A stretch of DNA of 12,672 bases, from contig CAJLLX010000052.1 of the NCBI GenBank assembly GCA_905207535.1, forward strand, positions 1 through 12,672, in the 5' to 3' direction. The translations under genes and the position numbers were made by a program. This stretch comes from an uncultured Muribaculaceae bacterium (lineage in GTDB: Bacteria > Bacteroidota > Bacteroidia > Bacteroidales > Muribaculaceae). Shown in pieces: positions 5,890 through 12,277 of this stretch; positions within the stretch are counted from its first letter, which is position 1, and each line of letters begins with the position of its first letter. Below the pieces are notes generated by a model that saw only the letters and a program-made list of their open reading frames with translations, was not told the origin of the DNA and ran no database searches.

Positions 5890-6339
5890 ATGGATTTAAG
5901 TAATCTGAAACCTGCGGCAGGCAGCACACATCGTGAAACCCGCATAGGTCGCGGTCCCGGTTCGGGCAAGGGCGGGACATCTACCCGTGGTCACAAGGGT
6001 GCTAAATCGCGCTCGGGCTACAGCCGTAAGATTGGTTTCGAGGGTGGTCAGATGCCTCTGCAGCGTCGTCTGCCTAAGTTCGGCTTCAAGAATTTCAACC
6101 GTGTAGAGTACAAGGTGGTGAACCTTGAGGTGCTTCAGGCTCTTGCCGAGGCTGAAAAGCTGGAGAAGATCGGTCTGGAGGAGCTCCGCCAGTATGGTCT
6201 TGTAGGCAAGAAAGATCTTGTAAAGATCCTGGGCAACGGTGCTCTGTCGGTGAAGCTTGCCGTAGAAGCCAACGCATTTTCCGCAACTGCCGAGAAAGCC
6301 ATTGTTGAGGCCGGCGGTTCCATCAACAAAGTAAAGTAA
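5890..6339 (+). CDS. rplO: Large ribosomal subunit protein uL15
   Basis: L15 is a late 50S assembly protein with a long basic extension that reaches into 23S rRNA. The 149-residue product begins MDLSNLKPAAGSTHRETRIG, continues with the glycine/basic stretch GRGPGSGKGGTSTRGHKGAK and SRSGYSRKIGFEGGQMPLQR, then RLPKFGFKNFNR. The globular C-terminal half has LGNGALSVKLAVEANAFSAT. Length is usual (145-150). It is separated from secY by four bases, suggesting coupled translation. Confidence 0.98.
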   Translation: MDLSNLKPAAGSTHRETRIGRGPGSGKGGTSTRGHKGAKSRSGYSRKIGFEGGQMPLQRRLPKFGFKNFNRVEYKVVNLEVLQALAEAEKLEKIGLEELRQYGLVGKKDLVKILGNGALSVKLAVEANAFSATAEKAIVEAGGSINKVK

Positions 6340-6343
6340 TTCA

Positions 6344-7693
6344 ATGAAATTCATCCAAACCTTAAAAAACATCTGGACGATCGAGGAGCTTCGTCAGCGC
6401 CTGACCATCACGGTACTTCTTGTGCTGGTGTATCGTCTGGGGTGTTACGTGGTGCTTCCGGGCATTAACCCGAACGACCTCGACGCCCTGACGAGTTTCA
6501 CAAACAAGAGCGGCCTGATGCAGCTTCTGGATATGTTCTCGGGAGGTGCGTTCTCTCAGGCCTCCATCTTCGCACTCGGTATCATGCCCTACATCACGGC
6601 ATCCATTGTGATCCAGCTGGCCGGCATGGTGCTACCGTCTTTCCAGAAGATGCAGCGCGAGGGCGAGAGCGGGCGTCAGAAGCTCAATCAGTATACGCGC
6701 TATCTGACCGTCCTGATACTTTTTGTACAGGGCCCTGCATACCTTTACAACCTGCGTGCTCAGGTGGTAAATGCGGGCGGGACCGTAGAGATGGGTTTCT
6801 GGACAGTGGTATACCTGACGGTGATCCTGGCAGCCGGGTCGATGTTTATCATGTGGCTTGGCGAGCGTATCACCGACCGCGGTATCGGCAACGGTATCTC
6901 GTTCATCATCCTCGTGGGTATTATCGCACGTCTGCCGGTGGCTCTGTTCTATGAGTTCACTTCGCGTCTGCCGGGCAGCACCGGTAGCGAGGGTGGCCTG
7001 ATCATGTTCATCGTGGAGATTGTGCTTCTGTTTGCCGTGACCATCGGCGCCGTGCTTCTGGTGCAGGGTACCCGCAAGGTGCCTGTACAGTACGCCAAGC
7101 GTATCGTGGGCAACAAGCAGTATGGCGGTGCCCGCCAGTACATCCCTCTGAAGGTGAATGCAGCCGGTGTGATGCCTATCATCTTCGCCCAGGCTATCAT
7201 GTTTATACCTATCACCCTTGCGGGCTTCAGCTCGGCCGACGGCGGCACAGGTTTCTTCGCCACCTTCTCGGACATCAACGGGTTCTGGTATAATCTGGTA
7301 TATTTCATCCTAATCGTAGCCTTTACCTACTTCTACACCGCCATCACGGTGCGTCCCACTCAGATGGCCGAGGAGATGAAGCGCAACAACGGGTTCATCC
7401 CCGGAGTGAAGCCGGGCAAGAAGACAGCCGAGTATCTCGACTCGATCATGTCGCGCATCACTCTGCCGGGCTCTCTGTTCCTCGGCATCGTGGCCATCCT
7501 TCCGGCTTTCGCCCGTCTGTTCGGCATCAGCCAGAACTTCGCCCAGTTCTTCGGCGGCACATCGCTGCTGATTATGGTGGGTGTGGTGCTTGACACGCTG
7601 CAGCAGATCGAGAGCCACCTGATGATGCACCACTACGACGGCCTGATGAAAGAGGGCAAGATCAAGGGTCGCACCACTGGTAGCGCTTATTGA
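6344..7693 (+). CDS. secY: Protein translocase channel subunit SecY
   Basis: SecY forms the inner-membrane channel through which unfolded secretory and membrane proteins pass, with SecE, SecG and the SecA motor. The 449-residue product shows about ten hydrophobic segments, roughly at residues 20-40, 72-96, 117-134, 150-172, 182-200, 214-242, 271-290, 315-335, 372-395 and 398-415. Recognisable motifs are FSGGAFSQASIFALGIMPYI at the plug/TM2 region, LGERITDRGIGNGISFII in TM4-TM5, and the SecA-binding cytosolic loop MAEEMKRNNGFIPGVKPGKK followed by TAEYLD. Length is normal (about 430-450). It lies directly behind rplO, as is canonical. A 291-bp spacer separates it from map. Confidence 0.98.
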   Translation: MKFIQTLKNIWTIEELRQRLTITVLLVLVYRLGCYVVLPGINPNDLDALTSFTNKSGLMQLLDMFSGGAFSQASIFALGIMPYITASIVIQLAGMVLPSFQKMQREGESGRQKLNQYTRYLTVLILFVQGPAYLYNLRAQVVNAGGTVEMGFWTVVYLTVILAAGSMFIMWLGERITDRGIGNGISFIILVGIIARLPVALFYEFTSRLPGSTGSEGGLIMFIVEIVLLFAVTIGAVLLVQGTRKVPVQYAKRIVGNKQYGGARQYIPLKVNAAGVMPIIFAQAIMFIPITLAGFSSADGGTGFFATFSDINGFWYNLVYFILIVAFTYFYTAITVRPTQMAEEMKRNNGFIPGVKPGKKTAEYLDSIMSRITLPGSLFLGIVAILPAFARLFGISQNFAQFFGGTSLLIMVGVVLDTLQQIESHLMMHHYDGLMKEGKIKGRTTGSAY

Positions 7694-7984
7694 TGACAGA
7701 TATTGCATAGATTGAGCAGCTGCCGCCTGAGGGCCGGCGCGGGGAGCTACCTCCCCGGGCGAGGAAAGATGGCGGAAGGTCTGCCGAAAAGATATCCTAC
7801 CGGAGAGCGTGGGGAGGCATGAAAGGATGTCTCCCCGCCCCTGCGGAGGGTGCAACCGAAAAGATCCGCCGGCCGCGCCGTCCGGCCGCCAGAATGGGGG
7901 AGAGATTTCCCGCACGGGCGCTTCCTGAAGGAGGCTGACTGAGGGGCCGGAGCGAGCGGATTGATTCAAACGATAAAGAAACAG
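7694..7984 (+). other. GC-rich hairpin-dense spacer between secY and map
   Basis: It contains a perfect 7-bp hairpin at 7740-7757 (CGGGGAG, loop CTAC, CTCCCCG), a 12-bp hairpin at 7809-7838 and a 5-bp hairpin at 7871-7887, plus GCCTGAG at 7725-7731. The last 25 or so bases are A-rich up to the map ATG. No coding frame or promoter box is apparent. Confidence 0.65.
7809..7838 (+). repeat. Long inverted repeat in the secY-map spacer
   Basis: GGGGAGGCAT (7811-7820) pairs with ATGTCTCCCC (7827-7836) with one G-U wobble; two further pairs (7809 with 7838 and 7810 with 7837) extend it to 12 bp. The loop is GAAAGG. There is no T run downstream, so it is more likely a pause, processing or stability element than a standard terminator. 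Confidence 0.7.
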
Positions 7985-8767
7985 ATGATTTATCTCAAGA
8001 CACCGGAAGAAATTGAACTGATGGCCGCCGCGTGCGACCTTACGAGCCGCACTCTTGGCGAGATGGCCAAATGGGTGAAGCCCGGTGTTGCCACCCACAA
8101 GATCGACTCGGTGGCGAAGGAGTATATCCTCGACAACGGGGGACGTCCGGCATGTCTGGGCTACGGAGGTTTTCCTGGCGCAGTGTGCATCGAGGTCAAC
8201 GAGACGGTGGTGCATGGTTTCCCTTCGCAGTACACTCTGCGCGAGGGCGACATAGTGGGGCTTGACATCGTGGCGGAGCTGAACGGCTACAATGGCGATA
8301 TGTGTTACACTTTCCCTGTGGGGGAGGTTGACGAGAAAGTCATGGGGCTGCTCAGGACCACCAAAGAGAGCCTTGCGAAGGGGATAGACGCATGTCGCGA
8401 GGGAAATCGCATAGGCGACATCGCGAATGCCATCCAGACGTATGTGGAGCACCGCGGATACACCGTAGTGCGCGAGATGTGCGGTCACGGCATCGGAAAG
8501 CGGATGCATGAGGATCCGGAGGTGCCCAACTACGGGCGCCGCGGCACTGGTCCGCTGATCAAGAACGGGATGTGCATAGCGATAGAGCCGATGATCAACC
8601 TCGGGAGCCGCAACATAGTGATAGAGCAGGACGGATGGACGTGCCGCACGCGCGACCGCAAGCCGTCGGCCCACTTTGAGCACACCGTAGGTGTGATAGG
8701 CGGCGAGACCCGCGTGCTGACCACTTTCGACTATGTGAAGGAAGTGCTTGGCGATAAATTTATCTGA
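7985..8767 (+). CDS. map: Methionine aminopeptidase, type I
   Basis: This enzyme removes the initiator methionine from nascent proteins whose second residue is small, acting near the ribosome exit. The 260-residue product has the pita-bread fold sequence with the five metal ligands visible: D94 (in GLDIVAELNGY), D105 (YNGDMCYTF), H168 (CGHGIGKRMHEDP), E201 (IAIEPM) and E232 (HFEHTVGV). H77 in VVHGFPS matches the substrate-side histidine. It is type I without an N-terminal zinc-finger extension. The frame could also start at TTG 7961, adding eight residues (IQTIKKQ), but ATG 7985 gives the usual N terminus MIYLKTPEEIE. It follows secY as in many Bacteroidetes, but across a long spacer. Confidence 0.97.
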   Translation: MIYLKTPEEIELMAAACDLTSRTLGEMAKWVKPGVATHKIDSVAKEYILDNGGRPACLGYGGFPGAVCIEVNETVVHGFPSQYTLREGDIVGLDIVAELNGYNGDMCYTFPVGEVDEKVMGLLRTTKESLAKGIDACREGNRIGDIANAIQTYVEHRGYTVVREMCGHGIGKRMHEDPEVPNYGRRGTGPLIKNGMCIAIEPMINLGSRNIVIEQDGWTCRTRDRKPSAHFEHTVGVIGGETRVLTTFDYVKEVLGDKFI

Positions 8768-8978
8768 CGACAGACCTCAGCGGCGCCCATGCGGCCTTTC
8801 CGGCCGCAGATCCGGGCCCCAAAAAGCCCGACAATGCGACTGAAAAGCCCCGGAAGGCGGACGGACAGCGCAAAAGATGGCAGAAAAGCCGGAAAGGGAG
8901 GCACGGAAGGCGGAAGGCGCTGAAGGGCGGTCTCAATTGACACAGTAACTATCAAAGTAAGAACCGAAGAAAGATAAT
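8768..8978 (+). other. Spacer between map and infA, hairpins and purine-rich repeats
   Basis: A perfect 7-bp hairpin lies at 8790-8808 (TGCGGCC, loop TTTCC, GGCCGCA), followed by a 5-bp one at 8813-8830 (CGGGC/GCCCG). From 8840 to 8930 the + strand is purine-rich with short direct repeats: GAAAAGCC at 8842 and 8883, and GGAAGGCG at 8852, 8905 and 8912. The last 45 or so bases are AT-rich before infA. I see no gene here. Confidence 0.65.
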
Positions 8979-9197
8979 ATGGCAAAACAATCGGCAATCG
9001 AGCAGGACGGCACCATAGTGGAGGCTCTGAGCAACGCGATGTTTCGCGTGGAGCTGGAGAATGGCCACGAAATCACCGCTCATATCTCGGGCAAGATGCG
9101 CATGCATTACATCAAGATATTGCCCGGCGACAGGGTGAGGGTGGAGATGTCGCCCTACGACCTCAGCAAGGGCCGTATCGCATTCCGCTACAAATAA
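8979..9197 (+). CDS. infA: Translation initiation factor IF-1
   Basis: IF-1 is an S1-like OB-fold protein that binds the 30S A site and cooperates with IF-2 and IF-3 during initiation. The 72-residue product is the standard size, from MAKQSAIEQDGTIVEALSNA through FRVELENGHEITAHISGKMR to the C-terminal SPYDLSKGRIAFRYK. The motifs ISGKMRMHYIKILPGDRV and LSKGRI are diagnostic. It lies between map and rpmJ, the usual place, with 41 bases to rpmJ. Confidence 0.98.
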   Translation: MAKQSAIEQDGTIVEALSNAMFRVELENGHEITAHISGKMRMHYIKILPGDRVRVEMSPYDLSKGRIAFRYK

Positions 9198-9238
9198 TCA
9201 CCTCATATTAACCCCCAACCTTTTTTCACGACAACCTC

Positions 9239-9355
9239 ATGAAAGTAAGAGCATCAATCAAGAAGCGCACTCCGGAGGACAAGATCGTTCGCCGCAAGGG
9301 TCGCCTCTATGTGATCAACAAGAAAAATCCTAAAAACAAACAGCGTCAGGGATAA
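9239..9355 (+). CDS. rpmJ: Large ribosomal subunit protein bL36, zinc-free form
   Basis: L36 is the smallest 50S protein and stabilises 23S rRNA near the base of the stalk. The ATG at 9239 opens a 38-codon frame: MKVRASIKKRTPEDKIVRRK at the start and NPKNKQRQG at the end, with TAA at 9353-9355. The standard C-x2-C-x12-C-x4-H zinc ribbon is absent: the product contains no cysteine or histidine, so it is the zinc-independent form. It sits 41 bases after infA and before the alpha-operon genes, its canonical place. Confidence 0.95.
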   Translation: MKVRASIKKRTPEDKIVRRKGRLYVINKKNPKNKQRQG

Positions 9356-9507
9356 CATCCTCAAAAGTCTGACTGTCAGGCGTTTCTCATCAGGATATTG
9401 ACAGCCTCTGCCCAGGGGCGGCCAATGGGGCAATGCCGTAGACTTTCAGAAGTGAAGGAAAAATGTTATTTTTGCACTCCAAAACCAAGTGATATAAACC
9501 GTATTAT
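9356..9507 (+). other. Spacer between rpmJ and rpsM carrying the alpha-operon promoter
   Basis: This spacer has weak inverted repeats, CTGTCA (9373-9378) with TGACAG (9399-9404) and TGCCC (9409-9413) with GGGCA (9428-9432). No T run follows, so no clear terminator can be named. The final 60 bases are AT-rich and contain a good promoter. Confidence 0.6.
9444..9474 (+). promoter_or_regulatory. Bacteroidetes-type promoter upstream of rpsM
   Basis: TATTTTTG at 9467-9474 is a perfect match to the -7 consensus TAnnTTTG. TTTC at 9444-9447, 19 bases upstream, matches three of four bases of the -33 box TTTG. Transcription would start near 9482 and give rpsM a 5' leader of only about 25 nt, too short for a complex leader RNA. 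It would separate the alpha genes (rpsM onward) from the spc genes. Confidence 0.65.
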
Positions 9508-9888
9508 ATGGCAGTAAGAATCGTGGGAGTTGACCTCCCCCAGAACAAACGAGGCGAAATCGCCTTGACTTATATCTTCGGCATCGGCCGAAGCGCCGCA
9601 AAGACCATCCTGGAGAAAGCCGGCGTGGATGTGAACATCAAGGTTCAGGACTGGACCGACGCACAGGCCGCGAAGGTTCGTGAAGTGATCCAGGAGAACT
9701 ATAAGGTAGAAGGCGACCTGCGCAGCGAGATCCAGCTGAACATCAAGCGCCTGATGGATATAGGCTGCTACCGTGGCATCCGTCACCGTAACGGTCTTCC
9801 CGTGCGCGGGCAGAGCACCAAGAACAATGCCCGTACCCGCAAGGGCCGTAAGAAAACCGTGGCCAACAAGAAGAAGGCTACAAAATAA
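9508..9888 (+). CDS. rpsM: Small ribosomal subunit protein uS13
   Basis: S13 sits in the 30S head, forms bridges to L5 and 23S rRNA, and contacts P-site tRNA. The 126-residue product begins MAVRIVGVDLPQNKRGEIAL, has the helix-turn segment FGIGRSAAKTILEKAGVD (about residues 24-41), and the basic C terminus with IGCYRGIRHRNGLPVRGQST followed by KNNARTRKGRKK. Length is usual (117-126). It is first behind a good promoter, 36 bases before rpsK. Confidence 0.98.
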   Translation: MAVRIVGVDLPQNKRGEIALTYIFGIGRSAAKTILEKAGVDVNIKVQDWTDAQAAKVREVIQENYKVEGDLRSEIQLNIKRLMDIGCYRGIRHRNGLPVRGQSTKNNARTRKGRKKTVANKKKATK

Positions 9889-9924
9889 TCAGGCATCAGA
9901 TTTAACAGCAATTACATTAGCATT

Positions 9925-10314
9925 ATGGCAAAAAAGACAGTTGCAGCTAAGAAAAGAAACGTCAAAGTTGACGCCGCAGGCCAGCTTCATGTTCACTCCT
10001 CCTTCAACAATATCATTGTATGTTTAGCCAATAGCGAAGGTCAGGTGATCTCGTGGTCGAGCGCCGGCAAGATGGGCTTCCGCGGCTCGAAAAAGAACAC
10101 CCCCTATGCAGCCCAGATGGCAGCACAGGATTGCGGCAAGGTGGCATACGACCTTGGTCTGCGCAAGGTGAAGGCTTATGTAAAGGGCCCGGGCAACGGA
10201 CGTGAATCGGCTATCCGCACCGTACACGGCATGGGAATCGAGGTAACAGAGATCATCGATGTTACTCCGCTGCCCCACAACGGATGCCGTCCTCCGAAAC
10301 GCCGTCGCGTGTAA
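9925..10314 (+). CDS. rpsK: Small ribosomal subunit protein uS11
   Basis: S11 lies on the 30S platform close to the mRNA exit and the 3' end of 16S rRNA. The 129-residue product carries HVHSSFNNIIVCLANSEGQV near residue 20, the central SSAGKMGFRGSKKNTPYAAQ, and the C-terminal signature GIEVTEIIDVTPLPHNGCRP ending in PKRRRV. Length is typical. In the ORF frame starting at 9925 the MAKKTVAAKKRNVKV N terminus is the usual one. A 335-bp spacer follows, which is unusual because rpsD normally follows closely. Confidence 0.98.
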   Translation: MAKKTVAAKKRNVKVDAAGQLHVHSSFNNIIVCLANSEGQVISWSSAGKMGFRGSKKNTPYAAQMAAQDCGKVAYDLGLRKVKAYVKGPGNGRESAIRTVHGMGIEVTEIIDVTPLPHNGCRPPKRRRV

Positions 10315-10649
10315 TCCACTCTTTGACGACGAAGACAGAGTCAACATCAACAACGAACCTTCAGAGATTTACTTCGCGCTCGCGATGGAATGCCTCGGAG
10401 CCGGCCCGGAGCCGCGCCTGAGGAGATGACGTCGGAGCTAACGCAGGCTTGACCCCAGAGGCGGGTGGCCGCAGACCCGGCAGTGCAATATGAGGTGATA
10501 ATACATAAGCACTGAGGGGAGGCGCCGAGGCCGCCGAGGATCAGCCGCAGGCAGAGAGATGCCTTAAGGGCCACGGCCCGGGCATATGAAAGCCTGAGAG
10601 CCTAAGGGCGCGAAAACGAATCACAATCTTTTTAAACTTAGAAAGAACA
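10315..10649 (+). other. 335-bp spacer upstream of rpsD, candidate regulatory region
   Basis: The first 55 bases and last 35 bases are AT-richer, with a GC-rich core between. The core has CGGAGCCG twice in tandem (10396-10403 and 10407-10414) and TCGC/GCGA and CGGGT/ACCCG stems (the latter 10462-10466 with 10475-10479). It also has GGGC-CACG-GCCC at 10568-10579, the near-repeats GCCTTAAGGGC (10561) and GCCTAAGGGC (10600), and GCCTGAG at 10416 and 10592. I see no gene on either strand. S4 autoregulates the alpha operon in E. coli, so a leader function is possible but unproven. Confidence 0.55.
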
Positions 10650-11255
10650 ATGGCAAGATATACAGGTCCGAAGACCAAAATCGCACGTAAATTCGGGGAA
10701 CCCATTTTCGGCGAGGATAAAATCCTGAGCCGCCGCAACTTCCCCCCCGGCCAGCACGGTCAGAACCGTCGCCGCAAAACCTCAGAGTACGGCACTCAGC
10801 TGCGCGAGAAGCAGAAGGCCAAATACACCTACGGTGTGCTGGAGCGTCAGTTCCGCAACCTCTTCGAGAAGGCATCTTCGATGAAGGGTATCACCGGTGA
10901 GATCCTTCTTCAGCTCCTTGAGGGCCGCCTCGACAACGTAGTATACCGTCTGGGCATCGCTCCCACCCGTGCAGCCGCCCGTCAGCTGGTGCTCCACAAG
11001 CACATCACAGTGAACGGCAAGGTGGTGAACATCCCCTCGTTCGAGGTAAACGCAGGCGACGTAGTAGGCGTGCGCGAGAAATCTAAGTCTCTCGAAGTAA
11101 TCGCGGATGCACTTGCAGGTTTCAACCACAGCAAGTATCCGTGGCTCGAGTGGGATGAGAGCACCAAGAGCGGCAAACTGCTGCATGTGCCCACCCGCGA
11201 GGATATTCCGGAAAATATCAAGGAGCAGCTGATCGTCGAGTTGTATTCTAAGTAA
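10650..11255 (+). CDS. rpsD: Small ribosomal subunit protein uS4, zinc-free form
   Basis: S4 is a primary 16S rRNA-binding protein that nucleates 30S assembly, lines the mRNA entry and affects accuracy; in E. coli it also represses the alpha operon. The 201-residue product starts MARYTGPKTKIARKFGEPIF. It has RRNFPPGQHGQNRRRKTSEY at residues 28-47 and an S4 RNA-binding domain at about 92-145 (GRLDNVVYRLGIAPTRAAAR and onward). It contains no cysteine, so it is the zinc-independent type. Length is normal (about 200-206). rpoA follows after 20 bases. Confidence 0.98.
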   Translation: MARYTGPKTKIARKFGEPIFGEDKILSRRNFPPGQHGQNRRRKTSEYGTQLREKQKAKYTYGVLERQFRNLFEKASSMKGITGEILLQLLEGRLDNVVYRLGIAPTRAAARQLVLHKHITVNGKVVNIPSFEVNAGDVVGVREKSKSLEVIADALAGFNHSKYPWLEWDESTKSGKLLHVPTREDIPENIKEQLIVELYSK

Positions 11256-11275
11256 TCATTTCTAAAACAAGATCC

Positions 11276-12268
11276 ATGGCTATTTTAGCATTCCAAAAAC
11301 CTGACAAGGTTGTGATGTTAGAAGCTAACAACTTCTACGGCAAATTCGAGTTCAAGCCTTTGGAGCCGGGCTATGGTATCACCGTAGGCAACGCCCTGCG
11401 TCGAGTTCTGCTGTCGTCTCTTGAAGGATATGCCATCTCGGCAATCAAGATCGACGGTGTGAAACATGAGTTTGATACCATCCCCGGGGTAAAGGAAGAT
11501 GTCACGAACATCATCCTCAACCTTAAGAAGGTAGATCTGAAGCAGATCGCCGAAGACATTGACTCGGAAAAGGCCACCATCACAGTGTCGGGTCAGGAGG
11601 TGTTCAAGGCCGGTGACATAGGTAAAGCTCTGTCGGGCTTTGAGGTACTCAACCCCGACGAGGTGATATGTCATTTGGATCCCAGCGCGGGTTTCACTAT
11701 CGAAGTGACCATCAACAAGGGTCGCGGATGGGTTCCTGCCGATGAGAACCAGGTAGATATCCAGGATATCCACACTCTGGCCATCGACTCGATCTATACT
11801 CCCATCAAGAATGTGAAGTATGCGGTAGAGAACTTCCGCGTTGACCAGAAGACCGACTACGAGAAGCTGATTATTGAAATCACCACCAATGGCTCGATTT
11901 TCCCGAAGGAGGCCCTGAAGGAGGCAGCCAAAATCCTGATCTATCATCTGATGCTCTTCTCCGACGAGAAGATAACCATCGAGACCACCGAGACCGACGG
12001 GTCGGAGGAGTTCGACGAGGAGATCCTGCACATGCGCCAGCTGCTTAAGACCAAGCTGGTGGATATGGATCTGAGCGTCCGTGCCCTCAACTGCCTTAAG
12101 AGCGCCGAGGTGGAGACACTTGGGGAGCTGGTAGTGTTCAATAAGACCGACCTCCTCAAATTCCGCAACTTCGGCAAGAAGTCGCTGACAGAGCTCGACC
12201 AGCTTCTGGCCGACCTCGGGCTGTCGTTCGGGATGGATATTTCAAAGTATAAATTAGACAAAGAGTAA
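11276..12268 (+). CDS. rpoA: DNA-directed RNA polymerase subunit alpha
   Basis: Alpha dimerises to start assembly of core RNA polymerase and its C-terminal domain contacts promoter DNA and activators. The 330-residue product has an N-terminal dimerisation/assembly domain (about 1-235), with YGITVGNALRRVLLSSLEGY and IKIDGVKHEFDTIPGVKEDV. A short linker follows, then the C-terminal domain from about residue 266: LSVRALNCLKSAEVETLGEL and KFRNFGKKSLTELDQLL. R269 and N272 correspond to the DNA-contacting residues of E. coli alpha. Length is typical of Bacteroidetes. It is followed by rplQ after 9 bases, as in the alpha operon generally. Confidence 0.98.
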   Translation: MAILAFQKPDKVVMLEANNFYGKFEFKPLEPGYGITVGNALRRVLLSSLEGYAISAIKIDGVKHEFDTIPGVKEDVTNIILNLKKVDLKQIAEDIDSEKATITVSGQEVFKAGDIGKALSGFEVLNPDEVICHLDPSAGFTIEVTINKGRGWVPADENQVDIQDIHTLAIDSIYTPIKNVKYAVENFRVDQKTDYEKLIIEITTNGSIFPKEALKEAAKILIYHLMLFSDEKITIETTETDGSEEFDEEILHMRQLLKTKLVDMDLSVRALNCLKSAEVETLGELVVFNKTDLLKFRNFGKKSLTELDQLLADLGLSFGMDISKYKLDKE

Positions 12269-12277
12269 TAAACAACG

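Noticed and set aside
7961..7984. TTG start for map
   Set aside because: Adds only eight non-conserved residues in front of a normal ATG with an A-rich upstream region; the ATG at 7985 is preferred.
7310..8683. 457-codon minus-strand frame spanning secY and map
   Set aside because: It is antisense to two well-identified genes and the spacer; GC-rich codon usage on the other strand keeps it open. No family resemblance.
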